From Cryptomeria japonica (Eukaryota > Streptophyta > Pinopsida > Cupressales > Cupressaceae), in contig NC_081414.1 of the NCBI RefSeq assembly GCF_030272615.1, positions 4,839,501 to 4,899,500 on the forward strand: a stretch of 60,000 nucleotides of DNA. Direction: 5' to 3'. The notes under the pieces were generated by a model. It had not been told where the DNA came from. It made no database searches and saw only the letters and a list, made by a program, of their open reading frames with translations. Positions 51,611-60,000 of this stretch are shown one piece after another; the stretch's first letter is position 1, and every line of letters begins with the position of its first letter. A program made the translations under genes and the position numbers.

Positions 51611-52422
51611 TGTTTATGGTGAAAATGGATAACAATAATAACAATATTGAAAGGCTAAATGAATCCAACCACTAAACCCTAGCCTAACAATGAACAAAGA
51701 TCCACCATAACATATGAAGATAACCTAAGACAATGCAAATAACTCAAAATCACAAAGATTATACCATCACATGTCCAATAGGGTTTTGATCTCCATTCTT
51801 CCTATCTCCATTGATCTTGCTTGATATATTTGCTCTCAGATTTTTATATGCACAAGAGCTCAACAAAGAACGGAATGTGGTTGTAAGTGGAATTGTAGTG
51901 TAGCCAAGTACTCCAAAATCAGTCATTAGTCATTAGGATGCTTGATTAGCATGAGTGATTAGGTCATTAGGGTTTGATAATGAAGGAAGCATCTCCTTAA
52001 ATAGAAGACACAATATGAAATGGAGGGTTAAGATTGAGAGGTGTAAAAAGAGAGGTCGGCTAGGATTAGAGGGTAGGTAAAAGAAATACCAAAATAATGA
52101 AAGAGGTAGGTAGTGTATGAATTAAGAGATGAATGACATGTGTCATGTGTAGAAAAAGATAATGAATTAATTAAATAAATAAAGATTTATTTAATTAATA
52201 GAAGAAATAGGACAATTAAATAAATAAAATATTTATTTAATTTAGGAAAGGGATAATTTAAATAAATAAATGTATTTATTTAAATGAGAAATAAGGCTAG
52301 AAGAGGATAAATGAATTAATTAAATAAATAAAAATTTATTTAATTAATAGAAGAATTAGGCTTAGATAATTAAATAAATAAAATATTTATTTAATTAGAC
52401 ATGACAATTTTGAGTGTCTACA
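51611..52422 (-). mobile_element. Solo LTR, 812 bp, in the unknown ORF
   Basis: It runs from TGTTTATGG to GTCTACA on the plus strand (TGTAGACACTC...CATAAACA on the minus strand) with a perfect ATACC duplication at 51606-51610 and 52423-52427. The long ORF continues on either side. Its U3 part is packed with TTTAATTAAATAAA words like those in the Tat LTRs, and it shares the TGTAGAC start with them, so it is probably a related Gypsy LTR. Confidence 0.88.
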
Positions 52423-52427
52423 ATACC

Positions 52428-52924
52428 CATTTGCTCAGCAAGTTCCTCGAGCTCCTTCCTCACTTTCCTTTTCCTTATGGGCCTAGTGAATTTCTTATGC
52501 AAGTCTAGGTCTTTCTCCTGGAAAGTTCCAAATATTTCTTCCTTCTGATCCATCGGTTTGCTCACTATGTGTTGAGCATATACATCAAGCGTGATAGCAT
52601 CAACCTCATACCCCATGGGCATGATCTAGACCATTCTAGGCTCAACAACCTCCATATGGCACTGATCCTTATCAACTATAAAACAAATGATCTTCTCATA
52701 TTTCTCTACTATGTCCTTGAGAATTCTCTCTCTGGCTTTCATAGTAGCTTGAAAGTTCTTGAAATAGCCCCGTAAGACAGATATTCTCATCACATTGTCA
52801 CCTATACCCAACAACCCTTCCTTAATTTGCACAACCATTGATTTGTCATAAGCCCATTGGAATTTTCCTATACCGGGGATCTCATTCATGAAGTATAACA
52901 CCAAACAAACAAGAAGGGATCCAA
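52428..52924 (-). pseudogene. Unknown long ORF of the pol-less element, middle part
   Basis: The minus-strand frame reads FGSLLVCLVLYFMNEIPGIG, then FQWAYDKSMVVQIKEGL, FKNFQATMKARERILKDIVE, YEKIICFIVDKDQCHMEVV, PMGYEVDAITLDVYAQHIVS and KVRKELEELAEQMG. It is one coherent segment with a single TAG (52626), bounded on the right by the 3.2-kb solo LTR and on the left by the 812-bp solo LTR. No known domain is recognised. Confidence 0.7.
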
Positions 52925-52929
52925 ACTTG

Positions 52930-55900
52930 TGATAGCCCTAAAAATTGAATGCATAAAATTTTCAATTTTAAACCCCAAGCATTGATTTTCAGGTTGTTAC
53001 TTATATCTTCTGAGAAGGATTCAAGGTCTAGGGTTTAGAATTTATCAAAACTTCTCACATTTTTGTGAAGAAAACCCTAGAAGTAATATCTTTTGCTGTT
53101 ACTTTTTCCCACTTAAAATCAAGGGTACCCTTTCCATGAGCGGGGCCATTTTTATTCCCTAAGAAAAATATTGATTGACCGGTTTGTGAAATGAAATTTC
53201 CTAAGTTAAGTGCATAACTTCCCTATTACCGGTCCCTTTTAAAATATTTATGCCTGCGCTTATAGTCTCCTAAGTCCAACAAGTAATAAATACCCTGACC
53301 GTCTGTTAAAGAAATGATAGATCCAATGGCTAGCGCTTCCCCACAATCAGAGATGCGAGGACTTTAATGACCGTGGGATTGCGAGATTGTGTCGTGTGTT
53401 ATCAATGAAAATGGACGGGGTTAGTAACGTAACCAATCAAAAGCTTTGTAATACCGATTTGCGAGCAGTAAAGGTCAGTCTCCTAACAGTCCCATCAATT
53501 TGCACGTGCTCAGTATGAACGAGGATGTTTTATCCTGAGGTAAAAGGTGCTCGAACTTTAAGTCTTGGAGGAGTTGATGGGCAATATGCAAAGTGGTAAA
53601 GATTAAACAGATCGGGCGACCCTTGTATTCCCGCAATGGAAGTTACAAGGTGGTTATGGATCGCGGCATCACAGGATGATGCTACGTGTCCCTGGCTAAT
53701 AAGGAAGGCTTTCAAGGAGGTTGCTGATGGAGCTTGGTCAAAGAATGATATGGCACTATCTAGTTAGGATTTTGCGAGTCCACAAATACAGCTGGAAGGT
53801 CAAACTGCTAGGTTGGCAGGAAATGACCATTAGATTTGCCAAGTTGGATGAGATCTGCGGCTGAGTTTCAAATAAGAAGTTTGGAGGGATTTTGGAGGAA
53901 CTATTTGTAGCTCGCGGGAAAGGGAAAAATGAATGGGATTTAGACTTGTCGATTCAGGATTGATTTGACAGTCAAAGATGATAGCTCAGAGATGTGAAAG
54001 GATTTAGATAAGCTTCCAGTTTAGGTGTGATGAATCATGAGTTCTCTGATGAATTCAAAGATTTGCTTGTTGACATAAATCTTAAAGCAGGAAATTGTAC
54101 ATTGAAAAGAGGAATAAGATCAGAATAAAATTGTTTGCATTAGGAGAAACTTGATAAAAGAATGTAGTAGATATGATATGCATGAATTCTAGTGTCCATA
54201 GTTGGCAGAGCAAATTGAGAACACCAAAGTGATGATGTTTTGAGAACAAGCACTACTTGATGAAGTATGGTTTAGCTATAAATACAACAAGGTGGTGATC
54301 GAATTGGTAGAAGAGTATGAAGCCTTTTCATTTTCTAGGTGCAACTTTTCTTTCTGCAGAAGAAATGATGTTTGAGAAAGCTTATAGATGGAGTTGCAAT
54401 ATACTCTGTGATACCGGATGGAATTTCTCTCTCATGTGTGAGCATGTCTATTACCATAGGGGATGTGAAAATGGGGAGGATTGCTAGAGGGGGTGTGAAA
54501 GCCATTTCTTGTGAAGAAAGGTCATGCATGGCACAACCTTTGTGTCTACTCAGTCTCTGGGTGGCAGAGGGTTTTGAGATAGAGCCCGCAAAGGAATGAA
54601 AAAGGGACATGTCTAGGTAGGGAATGACAACAATCCATCCATCTAGCTACATGGAAGCTGTGACCCCTCCCTAGCATATTATGTTTCCCCTCTAACTCCA
54701 CCTCCCACTGCCTCTGATCTTGGGCATGAAGGTTGAGTTCCTCCTCTAGCTTGAGGGGCGACTTTACCTCTTTCTGGGATCTTATTTCCCTTTTTAAGGA
54801 AGGGAAATTCTCTATGAGATAAAAATGCAACATCTCACACTCCATCTGAAGGTGTCAGAGCGATAACGACATGACTTAAATGGTTTTGCTTCTACCAATT
54901 TTCGGTTCAAGAATGACAATTCACAAGTGTTGGCGTATAGACGTGGATATTTTGAAACATAATTATACATAGCCTTTAGGGATAATTATCAAAGAATGAA
55001 TCTGTTGTTGACAAGTGTCTTATGGCCCGAAGCTTTTCGCTCCCTTATTTTCTATAAAAGGGATTTCAAGACCATAAGTTAGGGTTCAAATTTTCTAAAA
55101 AAGATCTCTGTAAAATAGATCTTTTTTGTAGGGTTAGGTCCAAAATAGTTCTAGAGAGTCGTAGGAAATAACATGGACTGTAATGTTATTTTGCAGAGAA
55201 AAAGTGTTATAAAATAGTTGCAGTTTCCCCTTTTCAAATGGGTCATTTTGTATTTGAATTTGTTGGCTATCATCTGATAAAAGATAGCTCATGATATTAA
55301 TGCAAACATAGTTTCCTAATCTTTACTCTCCTGTGTGCGGTTTTATTTTCTTTTAAGCAAATGGGATCAAGGGTTTTGTTTGTTTATTACATTGTTATGA
55401 TGTATGTATTCTTCTATTCAATGCTTCAGTCCAAGGGGTTAATTAAAATTCTTGAATAAGATTACAGAGGAAATAAGGCTCACCATAGGATTTGATAAGT
55501 AGTTCAGATAAAGGATTATAAGTAGAGTAATATTGTAATGCAGTATTGTTTCAAGGCAAGACCAACTATTAGATGAAGTTTTATCAGATTTTCAGTAACA
55601 CTTTTCATAGACTTTGTAGCCCAAATGAATAAGGCATTGGTATTTGCTAGAAAATCTCATTAGGTTATCAGTTTTTCAGTTTTATCTTCTTTATGATCTC
55701 TCAGAGCGAATCTTATAAACAATCAGAACAATCATTTGCTAAGATTTATGTATTTTCTGAAAATAGTCTCACCATCTCTCATACTCTAGTTTAAGGTTGA
55801 GGATCACTGAAGGATTTGCCGTCCTTGAGAATTCTCCATTTTTGTTAAGTTTTATTATGAGATAATCTGCTTTGTTTTTAGTAAGTTCTTGAGTATCCTT

Positions 55901-56110
55901 GCAAAGAGCATGAATTTCTTACTGAAGGGATCACCCTCCCTGGTTTTGCAGAGCCTAAAGTGTAGGAGGACCCTCCGTCCTTGTTATTGTTGGTCCAAGT
56001 CTGACAGATATTGATGGCTGGAGGTGGTTCTCCATAGATATTTGGAGGAAATAAGCTTGGTCTTTGCCCTATAAGCAGTGTAAACCCGTCGTCCATTTTG
56101 GGAACCAACA
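52930..56110. mobile_element. 3.2-kb insertion, probably a very long solo LTR
   Basis: The segment starts TGATAGCCC and ends GAACCAACA on the plus strand (TG...CA) and is flanked by ACTTG (52925-52929) and AATTG (56111-56115), a 4-of-5 duplication. The host ORF resumes in frame on both sides. A TTCTATAAAAGGG promoter-like box lies near 55050 on the plus strand. No primer site, polypurine tract or convincing coding region lies inside. The minus-strand ORFs at 54546-54845 and 55878-56110 look like chance frames. A 3.2-kb LTR is long but within the range of plant Gypsy elements. Confidence 0.65.
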
Positions 56111-56115
56111 AATTG

Positions 56116-56843
56116 GAGGTATGCTTCTTATCTTGCTTTATTTTCTTCAAGTTTCTCAACAATTCACTTAGTAGTACTGAACAAAGATCACACCTTTTAT
56201 CCTCCTTGAGCATCTGATAAGTAGTGAATATGGTAGTATCGAAGACCGAATTTTGCCTGCTTGATTGATACACCTTTTAGCCCATCACCATCGAGGAAAA
56301 TCTTACATCATGCTAAACTATATCGTTGATTGTCATCGAACGGTTGTCATATTGGGAACCAATAACAACTGCCACAATGGTGTTTTGTACTTTCCTCAGA
56401 CTAGGAATCTCACCGGTTGCACTCAAGCATGTGACTGCTTGAATGTCCTGCTTTGTAATCTTATGTGGTTTGTCCAGCTAGATGAACTCATCATGAACCC
56501 TGCTCAGAATGTACCAGACCCATTCCGCTTCATCATATAATGAGAAATGGATAAATTGTGTGAAACCCTTGTCATGAAGAATCTTATATTATGACTTCAG
56601 ATTTCCAAGACTGTTCGCCATATGCTTGTTATAGAGGGTAAGCATGTTTGCATTGCCAAGTTCTTTAATATCATAGTGAATGTATACGCTGATATCTTCA
56701 TTATGAAGAATGTCATACAAAACTAAGGAAAATGCTCCTTCCAGATCATCTTCAATAGATTTGAAAGGATGCATTTTGAAAACAGGTCTTGCCCTCTTAG
56801 AAATATCAACTACTAGAGGGGTAGCAATACTAGATGCAGATGC
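56116..56843 (-). pseudogene. Unknown long ORF of the pol-less element, N-terminal part 2
   Basis: The frame contains KMHPFKSIEDDLEGAFSLVL, YDIKELGNANMLTLYNKHM, GFTQFIHFSLYDEAEWVW, ITKQDIQAVTCLSATGEIPS, VYQSSRQNSVFDTTIFTTYQ and LLSELLRNLKKIKQDKKHT. Breaks are single TAG or TGA codons and small shifts. The left edge is the target site of the 3.2-kb insertion, the right edge the TRIM. I do not recognise a domain family. Confidence 0.65.
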
Positions 56844-57187
56844 TATTGCAAGCTAGGGTTGTAGTTGCACCAAAATATCGACCTTTCAATACTCTATACA
56901 ACCACTAGACTTATAGAATCCACAAGAGGTTGTTAAACCATGTCACGAATCCCCATAAGGGATGCTAGCCCATTGCCAACAATCCCCCTCCCAGCGTCAC
57001 TCGTCGCGGCTTGCGTGATTCAAATCTATGACCAAGCTCTGATACTACTTCTTACAAGATAGGGTAGTCATTGCACCAAAAGATCGACCTTTTAATGCCC
57101 GATACAACCACTAGACCTATAGAATCCACATGAGGTTGTTAAACCATGTCGTGAATCCACACGAGGGACGGTGGCCCATTGCCAACA
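56844..57187 (-). mobile_element. TRIM element with 138-bp LTRs, second copy
   Basis: Direct repeats 56844-56981 and 57050-57187 enclose 68 bp. On the minus strand the internal piece begins with an AGTAGTATCAGAGC primer-site region and ends GGGAGGGGGAT, then TGTTGGCAATGGG starts the LTR. The LTRs share the block around CAAAAGATCGACC...CCACTAGAC..ATAGAATCC with the TRIM at 22873-23246, so both belong to one family, although the ends differ. Flanks GATGC (56839-56843) and AATGC (57188-57192) match at 4 of 5 positions. Confidence 0.85.
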
Positions 57188-57192
57188 AATGC

Positions 57193-57640
57193 CATGATGA
57201 ATTTATGGTTTAAAAGGTAGCTCGCGAATAGATAAATACCTCTTGATTCACAATCGGATGCAAGGAATCGTTGAATGATCACTTCAAGCTCAGTTTATGC
57301 TGTCAATTCTTTTTTACTCTTTTTCTTTGATCTTTTCTCTTGATCACATTGTGAGGAATAATCATTTGAAATTCCCTTTTAACCTTTGAAAACCTAATTT
57401 TGTGTTGTAAGAAATGCTCAACTTTAAAGCTTCCAATTACCTTACTTTTCATTATTTCATTCACTGGATAACCAAACTGTGACAAATCTTTCAGATATCA
57501 CCTGCATGCTTGATCTAGATCTTCTGCAACCTTCTTAAACCATTTACAGATCTTTGAAGAGGGGGATTTATTGATTTGCATGAAAAAATCCCCCTAAGGC
57601 CAAATAGCCCTAGTTACCAGATGAGGTTCCATCACTGGAT
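57193..57640 (-). pseudogene. Unknown long ORF of the pol-less element, N-terminal part 1
   Basis: The minus-strand frame reads INKSPSSKICKWFKKVAEDL, LSQFGYPVNEIMKSKVIGSF, VEHFLQHKIRFSKVKREFQM and HPIVNQEVFIYSRATF, with several TAG, TGA and TAA breaks. It follows the zinc-knuckle gene directly and continues beyond the TRIM into 56843. Whether gag and this ORF were one polyprotein or two genes cannot be decided by eye. Confidence 0.55.
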
Positions 57641-58800
57641 TCAGGTGTGGAGCCATTCTACACATTTTGATCTTCTTTCTTTACCCACATTTTCTTATGT
57701 TGATCTCTAATTTCATCTACCTTTGCTTTACCTTTCTCATTATATTTGTTCTTGTTCACTGGTACATTCCCGCTTCTGCAATATCTTGCAATATGTCCTT
57801 ATTTATTGCATGCATGGAAGACAACATTTCTCTGCATTGGTCTAAAATTCATTTGATTTTGTCTCATCTTGCATTGGTTAGATATATGTCCAAACATCCC
57901 ACAAGCATAGCATCTCTTATTCTGGAAATTGATCATCATTTTGCACATATTTGACTTATGTCCAAAATTGTTGCATTTGAAACATTGACCGATAAAGGTA
58001 CAACCATTATTCATCATGTTATTCATCATCCCATTATTCATCCTACTTCTGCATTGATTTTCCATATGACCAAATCCATTGCAAGTAAAACATATACCAT
58101 TGAATTTATAGGCATTAGGTTGTCATACCAAAGGTTTCTTACTCTTTTGTTGATGATTACTTTGACCAGAACCAAAGGATTCTCCTTTCTCAAATCCAAG
58201 TCCTCGCATGTCTTTTCCATGTCTCTGACTATCCAGCATCTCATCCAACTGGGCTGAACTAGCTTTGAACTTCTCTTTGTATTAATTAGTAGTAGTCAGC
58301 TCATCTCACATAATTATGATTTTTCTTTCAAGTTCTTGCCCATCATTCTTTGTTTGCATCAACTCAAGCTTCAACTAGTCATTCTCATAGGTTAGTCTCC
58401 TACATTCATCTGATCTATCCTTCAAGGATTGATTCAATCTTTCTTCATTGTTCTTCCGGTCTTCAATCTCCTTAGTTAGCTTCATCATAATAGATTGCAT
58501 CTCATTCTTCAAAAATACATTCTCCCTGGCTAGCTTCTCACATTCATTTGTCTTATCTTGTAGAATTTGATTGTCAACACTTTGTTCTTCTTTCTCCTTC
58601 AGCTTGTCCATCAACTCCTTTCTCTTTTCCCAAAAAGTGTTCAATTGATCTTTCAAGGTTTTAATGAAGTATTTAGTTACATTCAAATTTATTTTCAAGC
58701 TTCTCTTTTCTTTCATTGCTGCATCAAGATCTTCAAGTGCCACACTAAGCTGTCTTGTAAACTGGAGTCCATTGATTCAATCTTCCAAATCTTCTTCAAG
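57641..58800 (-). pseudogene. Gag-like gene: coiled coil and four CCHC zinc knuckles
   Basis: The minus strand starts near the primer site with a long charged helix (AAMKEKRSLKINLN, LKDQLNTFWEKRKELMDKLK, ECEKLARENVFLKNEMQSIM, ERLNQSLKDRSDECRRL). Four knuckle-like units follow: CFTCNGFGHMENQC, CFKCNNFGHKSNMC, CYACGMFGHISNQC and CNK-xGHIARYC (with a stop in the last). A basic C terminus leads to about 57641. The knuckles bind RNA in retroelement gag proteins. No UBN2 or Retrotrans_gag capsid-like domain is seen in front of the coiled coil, so the N-terminal gag part is missing or strongly diverged. Stops near 58374, 58312, 58284 and 58125 inactivate it. Confidence 0.75.
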
Positions 58801-58826
58801 CTATTAGGCTTCCTAGGAGGAACTAG

Positions 58827-58838
58827 GCTCTGATACCA
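58827..58838 (-). promoter_or_regulatory. Primer-binding site of the pol-less element
   Basis: TGGTATCAGAGC on the minus strand, two bases after the LTR, complementary to initiator tRNA-Met. Confidence 0.95.
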
Positions 58839-58840
58839 AT

Positions 58841-60000
58841 TGTTGGAATCAATGAACACTGAGAGGGGGGAGGGGTTGAACCAGTGTTTCGGTATTTATA
58901 TATTTGTTAATTTGATTCTTTAACCACCAGATGTACAAGTAAGAAACTGAAATGCAAAAACACAAAGAAAACAAGCACACAACCATAACACCAATATTTT
59001 TATGTGGAAACTCAAAAAGGGAAAAACTACAGTGGGATTGAGTACCCACAATATTATTATACTATAGCCAGTAGTAGATTAATATTACAGAAGTTGGAAT
59101 GCACATGCATTCAAGCATACTTCCTAGAGCTCACTGCTCAATTACAAGAGGGCTACAACCCAAAGGAAGGCTCACTGCCTTAAAGGCTAATACAAAATGA
59201 TTACAATGAGTAACGAACTGAATAAAAGCATCTGACTATGCCAAATAATATTTTTGGTTAGGCACAAAGTGATCAATTGTATTGTTCTGATAAATTACCA
59301 CGTTCTGCTCTGTTATTGATTACCGGATCAACAAAACTTAAGGTGTGCACGTGAAACTATGGCTCCCAAAATCATCTCTCATATCATGTCCACACACAAA
59401 AATATTAACCAAGTCGATCTTATATATCCGCATTAACAAAATTGATCTCCCATAGGTCGGCTTCACAAAATATTAGAATATGAAAAGTGTAGCTTAAAGT
59501 TAGCTCAAATCTTCACAAAACCATATTTTGAATCCAAAACATATGATCACACGCTTTCCATAAGACGGTCCAATTACCTCTAACTTACCAATAATCACTA
59601 GAATCACCTCAAATAATCTATTCCATACGTTATACCATCAATAATGAAGATAACCTTGTTTTATTGCTCTACCAGATACCGGACCTTCTAACATGCATAA
59701 GAAAGGACACCAGAGGATAATATTGCATGATAATGTGCTTCTCATACTCAATCAACTTAACTCGGATGAATGGATCCAAAAACACATCACCATATAAGAG
59801 AAATTCTCACCAACACTGTACACTTAGTTTCACCGACAGACTTATACCAAAACTTACTCAAGACATTTGGATATCCCAAACTCCATACTAGATAAGATCA
59901 ATAAGCTGAGCTACCATCAATGAAAACTCCTAAGAAATCTCATGTACTAGACATCACCAATCTTCACTGGAGCATCACCGAAATAGTGTCTTATGCCAAC
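58841..60000 (-). repeat. 5' LTR of the pol-less element (one base short at the window edge)
   Basis: Direct repeat of 48102-49263. It begins TGTTGGAATCAATGAAC at 58841 and the window ends at TTATGCCAAC, so only the terminal A should lie outside. A block GGAAACTCAAAAAGGG at 59005 matches the block in the other LTRs. Confidence 0.92.

Larger units (their letters stand above)
48102..60000 (-). mobile_element. Large LTR retrotransposon without pol (LARD-like), 11.9 kb
   Basis: LTRs at 48102-49263 and 58841-60000 (last base outside the window) start TGTTGGAATCAATGAAC and end TTATGCCAAC(A). On the minus strand the right LTR is followed two bases later by TGGTATCAGAGC, the initiator-tRNA-Met primer site. 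The left LTR is preceded by an AAAGGGGGAGAT polypurine tract. The interior, read on the minus strand, gives a coiled-coil and zinc-knuckle gag-like gene and then one very long ORF of unknown function. There is no protease, RT, RNase H or integrase. It carries three younger insertions: a TRIM and two solo LTRs. By eye the first 240 bases of the LTRs differ at about a tenth of sites, so it is old. The right target duplication is outside the window. Confidence 0.85.

Noticed and set aside
54546-56110. Minus-strand ORFs inside the 3.2-kb insertion.
   Set aside because: They match no known family. The one at 55878-56273 merges host ORF sequence with LTR sequence across the insertion joint.

Overview
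The window is repeat-dense nuclear DNA of a seed plant, most likely a conifer. The evidence is the size and layering of LTR retrotransposons, initiator-tRNA-Met and Tat-type primer-binding sites, a CACTA transposon with plant-type transposase genes, a PLS-type PPR fragment and plant mobile domain sequences. The species is an inference. I see no intact host gene, tRNA or rRNA; nearly everything recognisable is transposon-derived.

Left part (1-21.7 kb). A solo LTR (730-2274, target duplication CATTA) lies beside a CACTA element on the minus strand. The CACTA element has an En/Spm-type second gene (about 2747-5444) and a tnp2-type transposase with DUF4218 and DUF4216 regions and a long poly-Asp tail (5997-10255). 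A broken PPR gene fragment (11746-12508) lies between the transposase and a possible CACTA terminus at 12967. After a T-rich unidentified stretch come two Copia remnants (around 15.6-16.3 kb), a decayed plant-mobile-domain-type fragment with an ATG-rich spacer (18.7-20.4 kb) and another solo LTR (20603-21505).

Right part (21.7-60 kb). One old minus-strand Copia element is the base layer. Its 3' LTR is 21765-22224, its RT/RNase H is at 22.3-24.6 kb, and its integrase is at 45.9-46.6 and 48.04-48.10 kb. Four insertions split it: a TRIM (22873-23246, TSD TTCTA); a 21-kb Tat-lineage Gypsy composite (24614-45848, TSD GGTTC); a solo LTR (46616-48036); and an 11.9-kb LTR element without pol (48102 to one base past the window). 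The Tat composite has three LTRs, one inverted relative to the other two. Its internal region is inverted and circularly permuted (pol, antisense plant mobile domain, LTR, leader, gag). One of its LTRs is split by a fairly young plus-strand Copia element (24632-30881, LTRs about 2.5% diverged by eye). The pol-less element carries a coiled-coil/CCHC gag-like gene and a very long ORF of unknown function, interrupted by a second TRIM and two further solo LTRs, one of 3.2 kb.

Points most worth checking are the mosaic Tat element, a strict 21-bp repeat arranged in blocks inside its leader, the unknown long ORF of the pol-less element, the two nested TRIMs, and the PPR fragment that may have been captured by CACTA. 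Most premature stops look like C-to-T changes of Gln or Arg codons, as expected from long-term cytosine methylation of silenced repeats.
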